Positions 7,651 to 16,557 of a stretch of 61,350 bases of DNA are shown here, in pieces. Positions within the stretch are counted from its first letter, which is position 1. Each line of letters begins with the position of its first letter. The notes beneath the pieces are model-generated. The model was not told where the DNA came from and made no database searches. It worked only from the letters and a program-made list of their open reading frames with translations. Both the position numbers and the translations under genes were made by a program. The stretch covers positions 1-61,350 of the forward strand of contig VGDL01000016.1 of NCBI GenBank assembly GCA_016869735.1, given 5' to 3'. The DNA is from Alphaproteobacteria bacterium. Lineage in GTDB: Bacteria; Pseudomonadota; Alphaproteobacteria; Acetobacterales; Acetobacteraceae.

Positions 7651-8534
7651 GAACCGACCCATACGCCGGCTTCCCGCCGCACTGCGCCTTCCGCCGCCAG
7701 CTTGATCAAATGCGCGGTCAGGCTGCGTGCCGCTGCCGGGATGAGCCTGGCATCAAGCGCTGCACCATAAACCGGCGGGACCAATTCTTCCGCCCGCGCG
7801 CGCCCGGCGCGGCGGAGTTCTTCCAGAACACGCGCCTCTCTCTCCCGCCGATGCGCGGCAAGCGCGGTGACGAAGGGGAGGGGATTGGGTAGCGGCGGCC
7901 CATGGCCCGGCAGATAAAGCTCATCCATACGCGTTTGGATTTTGGCGAGAGAATTCATATAGGCCGCCATATCGCCATCCGGCGGGCTGACCACGCTGGT
8001 GGACCAGGACATGACATGATCCGCGCTGAACAGCGTGCGGTTCGTGCTGGCATTTTCCAAGGCAAAGCACAGGTGATTCGCGCAATGGCCGGGTGTGTGC
8101 AGCGCCGTCACGCGCCAATCGCTGCCCGCCACAATGGCGCTATCCGCCAGCGTCACATCCGGGCGGAAATCATGATCGCCGCCTTCGCCGCCCTGTTCCG
8201 GTGGCGTCATATGCGGGCCGAAACCATAGCTCTGCGCGCCGGTTGCGGCCTTCAGCGCCGCGACACCCGGCGAATGATCCCGATGCGTGTGGGAGACCAG
8301 GATATGCGTGACGCGCTCACCCTTGGTTGCCGCAAGTAGCGCCGCCAAATGCGCCGCATCCAACGGGCCAGGGTCCAGGATGGCCACCGAATTTCCCTGG
8401 CCAATGATCCAGCTATTCGTGCCGCGAAAGGTGAAGGGGCCAGGATTATTGCAGAGCACACGCCGCACGCCTGGCGCGGTCTGTTCCACCGCGCCCGGGG
8501 CCAGGCTGTCATTTTTCAGGAAGGGGATGCTCAT
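7647..8534 (-). CDS. MBL-fold metallo-hydrolase (LACTB2-like)
   Basis: The protein has the metallo-beta-lactamase fold with the zinc motif 'SHTHRDHS', later 'TPGHCANHLC', 'FSADHVM' and 'YLPGHGPP', and a C-terminal winged-helix segment, as in LACTB2-type hydrolases. In catabolic operons such enzymes often act as thioesterases or lactonases, but the substrate is not shown here. The ATG at 8534 is preferred because related proteins begin 'MSIPFL' and GAGG lies eight bases upstream. An in-frame ATG at 8609 overlaps the CoA-ligase stop (ATGA) and would add 25 residues. Confidence 0.85.
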   Translation of the reverse strand: MSIPFLKNDSLAPGAVEQTAPGVRRVLCNNPGPFTFRGTNSWIIGQGNSVAILDPGPLDAAHLAALLAATKGERVTHILVSHTHRDHSPGVAALKAATGAQSYGFGPHMTPPEQGGEGGDHDFRPDVTLADSAIVAGSDWRVTALHTPGHCANHLCFALENASTNRTLFSADHVMSWSTSVVSPPDGDMAAYMNSLAKIQTRMDELYLPGHGPPLPNPLPFVTALAAHRREREARVLEELRRAGRARAEELVPPVYGAALDARLIPAAARSLTAHLIKLAAEGAVRREAGVWVGS

Positions 8535-8605
8535 CTTTGGCGCCTCATTGCTTTGCATAAGGTGCTGCCAGGGCGCGCGTGCTGCAAGCCCCGCTGCTCC
8601 ACCCG

Positions 8606-10237
8606 TCATCCCTGCTCAAAGGTGCGCGCGATATCCCGCAGCTTGAATTTCTGGATTTTGCCGCTTGGCGTGCGCGGCAACTCGGGCAGAATCTCAAGGC
8701 GTTCCGGCATATATTGCCGCGCCATACGCTGCGTTTCCAGATAGGCGGTGGCCTCTAGCAGCGTCAGGCTTGCGCCATCACGCAGGCGCACAAAGGCGCA
8801 GGCGCGCTCACCAAGCCGTGCATCGGGAAAGCCGACAATCGCCACTTCCGCCACGGCGGGATGACGGAACAGCAGCCCCTCAACCTCCACCACCGGAATG
8901 TTTTCACCGCCACGAATGATGATGTCCTTTGAACGCCCGGCGATGCGGATATAGCCATCGGCATCCATGTGGGCGAGGTCGCCGGTGTCAAACCAACCCT
9001 CCGGATCATTGGGGTTGAGTTCCGGGCGCTTCAGATAGCCGATGAAATTGGAGCAGCCGCGCACCTGCAATTGCCCGTCCTGACCGGTGGGTACGCGCGC
9101 ACCTTCAGCATCCACAATGCGAAGTTCAATGCCCGGCAGCGTGCAGCCATCGGTGGTGGTGGCCTTTTCCTCACCATCATCCAGTTTCGTGGTGGTGACG
9201 GCGCCGTTTTCCGACATGCCCCAAGCGGAGATGACCGCAGCGCCAAGCGTCTGGCGCGCCTTTGCCACCAGCGCGCGCGGAATCGGCGCGCCGGCTGAGA
9301 CGAAAACGCGCAGGCTCGGCGTACCCTGACCTGATGACGCGACATGTTCGGTCAGATCATTCAGGAAGGGCGTCGCACCCATGGTGAAACTGGCACCTTC
9401 ATCGCGGATTTGCCGCGCCATTTCGGGTGCCGAGAAAACGTCCTGCAAAATCGCCGTGCCACCGAGCATGATCGGCAGCACGATCCCATACATGAAGCCA
9501 AGCTGATGCGCCAAAGGGGAGGGCATGTGGATCACATCATCCACGCCAAGCCCAAGCCTTTTGGCGAAATATTCCAGATTGGACAGCATGGTGTTGGAAC
9601 TATGCATGACCCCCTTGGGCTCACCCGTGGTACCGCTGGTGTAAAGCAGCTGGATCACCTCATCAGGGCCGGGACCACCTGCTGGCGCAAAGGGCGTGGC
9701 TGGCGCGGGCTGTTCCAGCAGGTGCGCAAAACCATCAGGGCCATCGCGCCCGACCACAAAAACATGCGCGAGCTTGGGCAGGTGTTCGCGCAGATTGGCC
9801 GCCATGGCAGCGTAATCAAAGCCGCGGAAACTGGCCGGCACCACCAGAATCTTGCTTTCCGCCAAGTCCAGCATAAAGCGCAATTCGCGTTCACGGAAAA
9901 TCACCATCAACGGATTGCTGATGGCGCCAAGCTTCAGGCAGGCCAAATGCAGGATGGAAAACTCCCACCAATTCGGCAGCTGAAAGGAAACCACATCACC
10001 GCGCCCGATGCCAAGCGCGCGCAAGGCAGCGGCCAAGCGGCTCGATAGATCATCAATCTGCCGATAGGAAAGCCGCGTTTCCGTGCCGAGATCCGACCGG
10101 CAGGCGACAATCGCGGTCTTGTCAGGGCTGCGCGCCACGGCGCGCGCCAAATGATGCAACAGCGTCTCATCGCGCCAAAAGCCTTGGGCGCGCATGGCGG
10201 GGCCACGAATGGCGATATCATTGCCCTGGACGGTCAT
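8606..10237 (-). CDS. aliA: Acyl-CoA synthetase, probable cyclohexanecarboxylate-CoA ligase
   Basis: The 543-residue protein is an AMP-forming acyl-CoA ligase. It has the P-loop 'TSGTTGEPKG' at residues 200-209, the 'GWFDTGD' and 'GRSKDIIIRGGENI' core motifs and the C-terminal lysine motif 'PSGKIQ'. Its place behind badH, badI and an acyl-CoA dehydrogenase gene makes it the likely AliA that activates cyclohexanecarboxylate with ATP and CoA. The start is well supported by AGGAGG five bases upstream. The sequence alone does not prove substrate specificity; a benzoate or other carboxylate ligase is the alternative. Confidence 0.85.
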   Translation of the reverse strand: MTVQGNDIAIRGPAMRAQGFWRDETLLHHLARAVARSPDKTAIVACRSDLGTETRLSYRQIDDLSSRLAAALRALGIGRGDVVSFQLPNWWEFSILHLACLKLGAISNPLMVIFRERELRFMLDLAESKILVVPASFRGFDYAAMAANLREHLPKLAHVFVVGRDGPDGFAHLLEQPAPATPFAPAGGPGPDEVIQLLYTSGTTGEPKGVMHSSNTMLSNLEYFAKRLGLGVDDVIHMPSPLAHQLGFMYGIVLPIMLGGTAILQDVFSAPEMARQIRDEGASFTMGATPFLNDLTEHVASSGQGTPSLRVFVSAGAPIPRALVAKARQTLGAAVISAWGMSENGAVTTTKLDDGEEKATTTDGCTLPGIELRIVDAEGARVPTGQDGQLQVRGCSNFIGYLKRPELNPNDPEGWFDTGDLAHMDADGYIRIAGRSKDIIIRGGENIPVVEVEGLLFRHPAVAEVAIVGFPDARLGERACAFVRLRDGASLTLLEATAYLETQRMARQYMPERLEILPELPRTPSGKIQKFKLRDIARTFEQG

Positions 10238-10281
10238 GGTTTCCTCCTGAGTTTTAAGCGGGCGTCTTTGCGCCCTTTGCT

Positions 10282-11448
10282 TTACCCCTTGCGGGCGTAT
10301 TGAACGGCAAGGCGCCCGGCCTTTTCGCGCGCCACGATCAGCTTCATGATTTGCGCCGTGCCATCGCCAATCTCAAGCCCCATCACATCGCGCAAGCGCT
10401 GCTGATGCGGCAGTTCAAGCGACCAGCCATAATGCCCATGCGTCAACAGGCATTGATGGATCACATCCACTGCCGTCTTGGGGCCGAGCCATTTGCACAT
10501 GGCGGCCTCAGACGTATGCGCCTCATCAGCGTCACGCAACCGAAGCGTATGATAGGAAAGCTGGCGAATGGCGGCGATTAGGCCTTCACCTTCGGCCAGC
10601 GGGAACGTTACCCCCTGATACTGCGCAAGCGGCGCACCGAAGGCCTGGCGTTCCGTGATATATGCCCAGCTTTCATCGAGCGAGGCTTGCGCCGCCGCAC
10701 AGCATTGCAGGCCGATCAGCGCACGGCTGTAATCGAAACCCTGCATCACCTGCACAAAACCCAAACCTTCTTCACCCAGCAGATGGCTCGCGGGGATACG
10801 CACGTCATCAAAGAAGATCGAACCGCGCCCAATGGCGTGGCTGCCCAAATCGTTGAAGCGCGTGGTGCTGATGCCTGGCGTATTCATGGGCACCAGAAAG
10901 GCCGAAACACCGCGCGCGCCGGCTTCAACCGGCCCGGTGCGGGCGAAGACCACGGCGGCATCAGCCTGATCTGCCATGCTGATCGAGGATTTTTCGCCCT
11001 TGACCACATAGAAATCACCATCGCGCCGCGCCGAAAGCGCCAGATTGGCAGCATCAGATCCGCCGCGCGGTTCGGTCAGTGCAATGCAGAACAAAGCCTC
11101 ACCGGAGACAATGCGCGGAATCCAATGCCCGGCCAATTCGGGCGAGGCATGGTGCGCAATGATCTGCCCATTGAGCGAAGCCAATAACGGCACATAGGAC
11201 ACATTGATGTCACCATAGGCGAGCGCTTCAATCGCAAGCCCTGCCGTGACACTCGGTTCGCCAAGTCCGCCATAGCGTTCCGGCAAATCAGCACCAATCA
11301 GGCCAAGCGCGCCCATTTCCAGCAGCAGGGCACGATCCAGCCGCGCCTCAGTCTCGCGCTTCATATAATGCGGTGCAATTTTTTCGCGTGTGAAGCGCTG
11401 CGCGGTTTCCTGAAAGGCGCGTTGATCATCTGTTAAAGGGCGGGTCAT
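10282..11448 (-). CDS. aliB: Acyl-CoA dehydrogenase, probable cyclohexanecarboxyl-CoA dehydrogenase
   Basis: The 388-residue protein has the full acyl-CoA dehydrogenase layout: an N-terminal helical domain ('PLTDDQRAFQETAQRF'), the FAD-binding middle domain ('FCIALTEPRGGSD', 'EKSSISMADQAD') and a C-terminal helical domain ending in 'GDGTAQIMKLIVAREKAG'. In this operon it would introduce the ring double bond next to the CoA ester, as AliB does. The ATG at 11448 is chosen over an upstream frame to 11616, which would overlap badI; the resulting gap to badI is seven bases. Specificity is inferred from context. Confidence 0.85.
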   Translation of the reverse strand: MTRPLTDDQRAFQETAQRFTREKIAPHYMKRETEARLDRALLLEMGALGLIGADLPERYGGLGEPSVTAGLAIEALAYGDINVSYVPLLASLNGQIIAHHASPELAGHWIPRIVSGEALFCIALTEPRGGSDAANLALSARRDGDFYVVKGEKSSISMADQADAAVVFARTGPVEAGARGVSAFLVPMNTPGISTTRFNDLGSHAIGRGSIFFDDVRIPASHLLGEEGLGFVQVMQGFDYSRALIGLQCCAAAQASLDESWAYITERQAFGAPLAQYQGVTFPLAEGEGLIAAIRQLSYHTLRLRDADEAHTSEAAMCKWLGPKTAVDVIHQCLLTHGHYGWSLELPHQQRLRDVMGLEIGDGTAQIMKLIVAREKAGRLAVQYARKG

Positions 11449-11455
11449 GGCGTGG

Positions 11456-12238
11456 CTATTTCTGATGTTTGCGGAAATCGGGTTTGCGCTTTTCATTGAA
11501 GGCGCGGACACCTTCCTTTGATTCCTCGGTATCGTAATACATGGAAAGCGCCTGCATCCCCATATTGCCGATGCCGCGAATATTCTCGCTATCCGCGTTG
11601 AAGGAACGTTTGGCAATCGCTATCGCGGTTGGGCTCCGTTCCAGAATCTCCGCGCACCAGCGCGCCACTTCCGCGTCCAATTGGTCATGCGGCACGACAA
11701 CATTCACAAGGCCCATGCGCTCAGCCTCGGTGGCGGTGTAGCGGCGGCAGAGATACCAAATCTCGCGCGCCTTTTTCTCACCCACAATGCGGGCCAGATA
11801 GGCGGTGCCAAAGCCCGGATCAACGGAACCCACCTTTGGCCCCACCTGACCGAATTGCGCTTTTTCCGATGCGATGGTCAGGTCACACAATGTCGCCAGC
11901 ACATTGCCTCCGCCAATGGCATAGCCTTGCACGCGCGCAATCACGGGCTTTGGCACATCGCGTATCAGGCTTTGCAATTCTTCAACCGGCAGGCCGATCA
12001 TGCCGCGGCCATCATATTGTCCATCATGCGCGCTTTGATCGCCGCCGGTGCAAAAGGCACGATCCCCCGCGCCGGCCAGCACAATCACGCCAATGGCCTT
12101 GTCCCACCCCGCGCGGTTCAGCGCATGGATCAATTCTTCGCAGGTCTGGCCGCGAAACGCGTTCATCACCTGCGGGCGATTGATGGTGATGGTCGCAACA
12201 CCATCCCGCGCCTCGAACAGAATATCCTGATAGGTCAT
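11456..12238 (-). CDS. badI: 2-ketocyclohexanecarboxyl-CoA hydrolase
   Basis: The 260-residue crotonase-fold protein strongly resembles BadI of Rhodopseudomonas palustris along its whole length. Shared stretches include 'VIVLAGAGDRAFCTGGDQS', 'RDVPKPVIARVQGYAIGGGN' and 'GQVGPKVGSVDPGFGTA'. Asp140 in the last stretch matches the conserved Asp of the MenB/BadI branch. BadI hydrolyses 2-ketocyclohexanecarboxyl-CoA to pimelyl-CoA by C-C bond cleavage, opening the ring. The gene lies between badH (11 bases upstream) and the aliB-like gene. MenB (naphthoyl-CoA synthase) is the main alternative, but the BadI-specific stretches and neighbours argue against it. Confidence 0.92.
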   Translation of the reverse strand: MTYQDILFEARDGVATITINRPQVMNAFRGQTCEELIHALNRAGWDKAIGVIVLAGAGDRAFCTGGDQSAHDGQYDGRGMIGLPVEELQSLIRDVPKPVIARVQGYAIGGGNVLATLCDLTIASEKAQFGQVGPKVGSVDPGFGTAYLARIVGEKKAREIWYLCRRYTATEAERMGLVNVVVPHDQLDAEVARWCAEILERSPTAIAIAKRSFNADSENIRGIGNMGMQALSMYYDTEESKEGVRAFNEKRKPDFRKHQK

Positions 12239-12249
12239 GATGCGTCCCT

Positions 12250-13017
12250 TCAGCCCGCCATGGTCAGGCCGCCCGAGACACTCAGCACCTGGCCAGTGAC
12301 ATAGGCGGCATCATCGCTCGCGAAAAACAGGATGGCGCCGGGCAGGTCTTCCGGTTCGCCGATGCGACCCAACGGCGTGGCGCGGCGGAAGGCTTCTTCC
12401 AGCTTTTCCGGATTGCCCGCGCCCCTTTTGTAATCAGCGAAAAGCGCGGTGTTGGTGGCGCCGGGGCAGACCACATTCACGGTAATGCCATGGCGCGCAT
12501 GTTCGCGTGCGATGGTCTTGGAAAAGCCCACCAAGCCCGCCTTGCAGGCGGCATAAACCGCTTCACCAGATGAACCGACACGCGCGGCATCGGATGCGAT
12601 ATTCACAATCCGCCCCTGGCGGCGTTCCAGCATTCCCGGCAGCACCGCGTGATGCATATTGAGCGCGCCGGTCAGGTTGATGGCGATCAGTTTCTGCCAA
12701 TCATCGGGCGTCGTATCCTTGAACAGCCGAAACACATCCCAGCCCGCATTATTCACCAGAATGCCGATGGGGCCGAGCGCGGCTTCCGCCGCCGCAACGG
12801 CAGCTTTGACACCTTCATGATCCGTGATGTCGCAGCGAAACGCCTGCGCGACGCCGCCCGCCTTGGTGATATCAGCCGCGGTCTGCTCGGCGCTTTCCAT
12901 GTTGATATCAAACACCGCCACGCGGCTGCCCGCTTCCCCGAAGCGCCGGCAAGTGGCCCCACCGATGCCGCCGCCGCCACCTGTGACGATGACCGTTTTG
13001 TTCTGAAGGCCGCGCAT
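12250..13017 (-). CDS. badH: 2-hydroxycyclohexanecarboxyl-CoA dehydrogenase (SDR)
   Basis: The 255-residue short-chain dehydrogenase has the NAD loop 'TGGGGGIG' at residues 12-19, 'NNAG' at 89-92 and the catalytic set Ser142, Tyr155, Lys159. It closely resembles BadH: 'MHHAVLPGML', 'IVNIASDAARVGSSGEAVYA' and the C-terminal 'VTGQVLSVSGGLTM' are nearly the same. BadH oxidises 2-hydroxycyclohexanecarboxyl-CoA to the 2-keto form with NAD. It is the first gene of the operon; the ATG at 13017 is preceded by AGGGGG. An in-frame start at 13071 would run into the control region. Confidence 0.93.
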   Translation of the reverse strand: MRGLQNKTVIVTGGGGGIGGATCRRFGEAGSRVAVFDINMESAEQTAADITKAGGVAQAFRCDITDHEGVKAAVAAAEAALGPIGILVNNAGWDVFRLFKDTTPDDWQKLIAINLTGALNMHHAVLPGMLERRQGRIVNIASDAARVGSSGEAVYAACKAGLVGFSKTIAREHARHGITVNVVCPGATNTALFADYKRGAGNPEKLEEAFRRATPLGRIGEPEDLPGAILFFASDDAAYVTGQVLSVSGGLTMAG

Positions 13018-13108
13018 GTTTCCCCCTGGTTTTCCTCGAGCGAGATTTGACTGGTAGGACCAGAATAGCAATACTATGATATATTAAATTTGAAGTGGCA
13101 ATCTATTG
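13018..13108. promoter_or_regulatory. badH-badR divergent control region with palindrome
   Basis: This 91-base gap separates the divergent badH and badR genes and becomes strongly AT-rich toward badR. A palindrome CTGGT-AGG-ACCAG lies at 13051-13063, a plausible MarR-family operator. On the plus strand TTGACT (13047-13052) and TACTAT (13072-13077) could form a promoter with a long 19-base spacer that overlaps the palindrome. Operator and promoter roles are inference. Confidence 0.45.
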
Positions 13109-13618
13109 ATGCAAAATGCTGCCGGTAGCCCTGAAGGTCAGCCCCTCCGCGATGATGACGCGGCCCGCCTTGATGTGGCCAATCGGCTTTTTCTCCGGCT
13201 TTATCAGGCGTCTAACCTGCTGCACAAAACCGGCACACGGGCCGTTGCCGGCTTTGGCGCCACCACCCAGCAATGGGCGGTGATGGGGGCGCTGGCCCGC
13301 CCGGCCAGTCGGGAATCGGGGCTTACTGTGAAGGAATTGATCGCCTTTCTGATGGTCAGTCGGCAGAATCTGACCGCGGTGATAGATCGGCTGGTGGCGG
13401 CTGGCCTGGTCGAAAGGCTGCGCGCGGGCGGCGATGGCAGGCTCAGGCATGTGCGCCTGACGGAAGAAGGCAATCGCCAATGGGCGGCGATGGGTCCGGC
13501 CATCCGCGCCTATTACCAAGCGGCACTTGCTGATTTCTCGACCGAAGAAGCTGTGCAGCTTTTTCGCTTATTGGATCGGCTGCGGGGCAGCCTCAACCGG
13601 ATTGCGGAGCCGGAATAG
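13109..13618 (+). CDS. badR: MarR-family regulator, probable BadR
   Basis: The 169-residue protein has the MarR winged-helix layout: an N-terminal dimerisation helix ('LDVANRLFLRLYQASNLL'), a helix-turn-helix ('LTVKELIAFLMVSRQNLTAVID'), a wing ('ERLRAGGDGRLRHVRLTEEG') and a C-terminal dimer helix. It is divergent from badH, as is BadR, which represses the cyclohexanecarboxylate genes of R. palustris until a CoA intermediate is present. The ATG at 13109 is used; the TTG one codon earlier is also in frame. Identity as BadR rests mainly on position and fold. Confidence 0.8.
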   Translation: MQNAAGSPEGQPLRDDDAARLDVANRLFLRLYQASNLLHKTGTRAVAGFGATTQQWAVMGALARPASRESGLTVKELIAFLMVSRQNLTAVIDRLVAAGLVERLRAGGDGRLRHVRLTEEGNRQWAAMGPAIRAYYQAALADFSTEEAVQLFRLLDRLRGSLNRIAEPE

Positions 13619-13716
13619 CCTTCCCTGGCCAATCCACGCCCCCCGATTTCACGCAGCCGCAAACTGCTCTATTAGCCCCTTCCGAAACCCCCTAACCGCG
13701 TCAGGTCCCCCGCCTC

Positions 13717-15396
13717 ATGGCTGCCTATCAATACGTCTATGTCATGAAGAACCTCACCAAGTCCTATCCGGGCGGGCGAGAGGTCTTCAAGGGCATCACG
13801 CTGTCCTTCCTGCCCACCGCCAAGATCGGTGTGCTGGGGCCGAATGGCGCGGGCAAATCCACCCTTATGCGCATCATGTCCGGGCAGGATAAGGATTTCG
13901 GCGGTGAGGCATGGGCCGCAGAAGGCGCCAAGGTTGGCTATCTGCCGCAGGAACCGCAGCTCGATCCCAATCTGACGGTCGGTGAGAATGTGCGCGCGGC
14001 CTTTGCCGAGCTTTCCGCGCACCTCGCGCGCTTCAATGAAATCTCCGAAAAATTCGCCGAGGAAATGAGCGAGGATGAGATGAACACTCTGCTGGCCGAA
14101 CAGGCGGATTTGCAGGAGAAGATTGATGCGGTGAATGGCTGGGAAATTGACCGGCAGGTGGATATTGCGCTGGACGCGCTGCGCTGCCCGCCCGCTGATC
14201 TGGCCGTGACGCATCTTTCAGGCGGTGAACGCCGCCGTGTGGCACTTTGCCGCCTACTGCTTGAAAAGCCTGACCTGCTGCTGCTTGACGAACCAACCAA
14301 CCATTTGGATGCGGAAAGCGTCGCCTGGCTTGAAAAGACCTTGCGCGAATATCAGGGCGCGGTGCTGATCGTGACCCATGATCGCTACTTCCTGGACAAT
14401 GTCACAAGCTGGATTCTGGAAGTGGATCGTGGCCGCGGCATTCCATATGAGGGGAACTACTCCGCCTATCTGGAAGCCAAGCGCAAGCGCCTGTCGCAGG
14501 AAGAACGCGAAGAAACCGCGCGCCAGCGTCAATTGGCCGAAGAACAGGAATGGATTGGGCGTTCACCCGCAGCACGACAGGCGAAATCCAAGGCGCGTAT
14601 CGCGGCCTATGAGGATCTGCTCCGCCGCAGCCAGGATAAGGCGCCGGACCCGACCGAAATCAGCATCCCGCCCGCGCCTAGGCTCGGCAATACCGTCATT
14701 GTTGCCGCAAATCTCTCCAAGGGTTTTGGCGATCGGCTGCTGATTGACAATCTTTCCTTCAAGCTGCCGCCTGGTGGCATTGTTGGCGTGATCGGTCCCA
14801 ATGGCGCGGGCAAATCCACGCTGTTCAAGATGATCACGGGCGGCGAAACGCCCGATGCCGGCAGCCTGGTGGTGGGTGACAGTGTCCAACTTGGCTATGT
14901 GGATCAAAGCCGCGACAGCCTGAATGATACGCGCAGCGTCTGGGAAGAAATCTCGGATGGGCTTGATATGATCACGATTGGCAAGCGAAGCGTCCCGTCA
15001 CGCGCCTATGTTGCTGCCTTCAACTTCAAGGGTGGTGATCAGCAAAAGCGCGTTGGCGTGCTTTCCGGTGGTGAACGAAATCGTGTGCATTTGGCGAAGA
15101 TGCTGAAGCGCGAACATAACGTCATTCTGCTTGACGAACCGACCAATGATTTGGATGTGGATACGCTGCGTTCCTTGGAAGAAGCGCTGATGGATTTTGC
15201 CGGTTGTGCGGTGATCATCAGCCACGATCGCTTCTTTCTGGACCGGCTTGCCACGCATATCCTGGCCTTTGAAGGCGATAGCCATGTGGAATGGTTCGAA
15301 GGCAATTTCCAAGCCTATGAAGAAGACAAGCGCCGGCGGCTTGGTGCGGATGCGACGGAACCGCATCGCATCAAGTACCGGCCCTTGCAGCGGTGA
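13717..15396 (+). CDS. ettA: ABC-F translational factor EttA
   Basis: The 559-residue protein has two ABC ATPase domains without membrane segments. The first Walker A 'GPNGAGKST' is at residues 41-49 with signature 'LSGGERRRVALCRLLL' and 'LLLLDEPTNHLD'; the second repeats the set ('GPNGAGKSTLFKMI', 'LSGGERNRVHLAKML'). The linker rich in charged residues and the length match EttA, which binds the ribosomal E site and gates entry into elongation according to the ATP/ADP ratio. It is followed by a GNAT gene whose GTG start overlaps its stop by four bases. Confidence 0.92.
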   Translation: MAAYQYVYVMKNLTKSYPGGREVFKGITLSFLPTAKIGVLGPNGAGKSTLMRIMSGQDKDFGGEAWAAEGAKVGYLPQEPQLDPNLTVGENVRAAFAELSAHLARFNEISEKFAEEMSEDEMNTLLAEQADLQEKIDAVNGWEIDRQVDIALDALRCPPADLAVTHLSGGERRRVALCRLLLEKPDLLLLDEPTNHLDAESVAWLEKTLREYQGAVLIVTHDRYFLDNVTSWILEVDRGRGIPYEGNYSAYLEAKRKRLSQEEREETARQRQLAEEQEWIGRSPAARQAKSKARIAAYEDLLRRSQDKAPDPTEISIPPAPRLGNTVIVAANLSKGFGDRLLIDNLSFKLPPGGIVGVIGPNGAGKSTLFKMITGGETPDAGSLVVGDSVQLGYVDQSRDSLNDTRSVWEEISDGLDMITIGKRSVPSRAYVAAFNFKGGDQQKRVGVLSGGERNRVHLAKMLKREHNVILLDEPTNDLDVDTLRSLEEALMDFAGCAVIISHDRFFLDRLATHILAFEGDSHVEWFEGNFQAYEEDKRRRLGADATEPHRIKYRPLQR

Positions 15397-15920
15397 ACCA
15401 ATTGCTCGGCGCATTGCATTCGCCGCGCGGGATTACCACCGCGCGGCTATCCCTGCTGCCGCCAGCGCCCGAGCAATTGCCTGATCTGATCCGTCTGAAA
15501 GCGGATGAACGCGTCTTTGGCTTCATGCTGCATGGAACCCGCAGCGCCGAACGCACGCGGGAAGAATTGGAAGATGATATCGATTTCTGGGCGGTGCGCG
15601 GCTATGGCACCTGGTCTGTCTTTGTGCGTGGCAGTGGCGAATTTCTGGGTATTTGCGGGCTGATGGAACGCCCCGATGGGCGCGGTGTGGCGTTGCGTTA
15701 TGCGCTTTGGCCGGAATGTCGCGGCAAGGGCTATGCGCGGGAAGCGGCGCGCGCCGCGCTTGATTTCGGCCATGCGGCGGGTTTGCCGCGCATTATTGCC
15801 GTGGCGCGTGAAACGAATGAAGCCTCTCGGCAGGTGATGGAAGATATCGCCATGCGCCCTGCCGGCGGCTTTACCCATAAGGGCCATGCCATGGTGGTTT
15901 ATGAAAGCCTGAAGGCTTGA
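15393..15920 (+). CDS. GNAT-family N-acetyltransferase (RimJ/RimL-like)
   Basis: The 175-residue protein has the GNAT fold of the RimJ/RimL type: 'TARLSLLPPAPEQLPDL' at the N-terminus, 'FLGICGLMERPDGRGVALRYALWPECRGKGYAREA' spanning the acetyl-CoA loop, and 'IIAVARETNEASRQVMEDI' near the end. Such enzymes acetylate protein N-termini or small amines; the target is unknown. The GTG start at 15393 overlaps the ettA stop (GTGA), which implies coupling. The gene converges with mlaC four bases downstream. Confidence 0.8.
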   Translation: MNQLLGALHSPRGITTARLSLLPPAPEQLPDLIRLKADERVFGFMLHGTRSAERTREELEDDIDFWAVRGYGTWSVFVRGSGEFLGICGLMERPDGRGVALRYALWPECRGKGYAREAARAALDFGHAAGLPRIIAVARETNEASRQVMEDIAMRPAGGFTHKGHAMVVYESLKA

Positions 15921-15924
15921 AGAT

Positions 15925-16557
15925 TTAGCCGCCTTCGCGTGCCGCCAATTGGGCGATCTGCCCGCGCATTGCATCCAGCAAGGACGCCACGCGGCCCCCA
16001 TTGCGTTGAATGACGGCGGCGTATTCGCTGCGGGTCGTCAGGCGTAGTGATGTGCCTTCCGCAATCACATCCACCACCCTTGGCTGGCCATTGATCTCCG
16101 CCACGCGCCAATCAAGCGTGAAGGCGGGATTATTCGGGCGTTCGACCAGCGTGCTGACCAGCGCATCCTCTTCGGTGCGCTGTTGCGAACGGCCAAGCGA
16201 GAATCTTACGCCGCGATACTCCCCGAAGCGGGCGGAGAGATTGCGGATAATGATTTCATCGAACAGCTTCAGGTAATCCTGCAATTCAGCAGGCGATGCC
16301 TGGCGAACATGACGGCCAAGGATAAAGCGGCCAGTGCCTTCAATATCAATCGCGCTGCGCAGAATGCCGGCCACCTTGTCGCGCCTTTGGGCCTGGTTCA
16401 GGCGCGGGTCATTGATGGCATTCACCAAATCCTGCCCTGCCTTATCCACAAAGGCAGTAGCGCGGGTGATGTCCATTTGCTGTGCTTGCGCCTTGGTGCC
16501 AGCCAGGCCGATCAAGCCCGCAAGCAGAAGGCGCCGAGAAAGCTTAAATTCACGCAT
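15925..16557 (-). CDS. mlaC: Periplasmic phospholipid-binding protein MlaC
   Basis: The 210-residue protein has an N-terminal signal ('LSRRLLLAGLIGLAGTKAQA') and a domain of the MlaC/Ttg2D type: 'GRFILGRHVRQASPAELQDY', 'LFDEIIIRNLSARF' and 'VDVIAEGTSLRLTTRSEY'. MlaC shuttles phospholipids between the outer-membrane MlaA complex and the inner-membrane ABC transporter, keeping outer-membrane asymmetry. Its ATG overlaps the mlaA stop by one base (TAATG), so the two are coupled. The ABC components MlaBDEF are not in the window. Confidence 0.88.
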   Translation of the reverse strand: MREFKLSRRLLLAGLIGLAGTKAQAQQMDITRATAFVDKAGQDLVNAINDPRLNQAQRRDKVAGILRSAIDIEGTGRFILGRHVRQASPAELQDYLKLFDEIIIRNLSARFGEYRGVRFSLGRSQQRTEEDALVSTLVERPNNPAFTLDWRVAEINGQPRVVDVIAEGTSLRLTTRSEYAAVIQRNGGRVASLLDAMRGQIAQLAAREGG

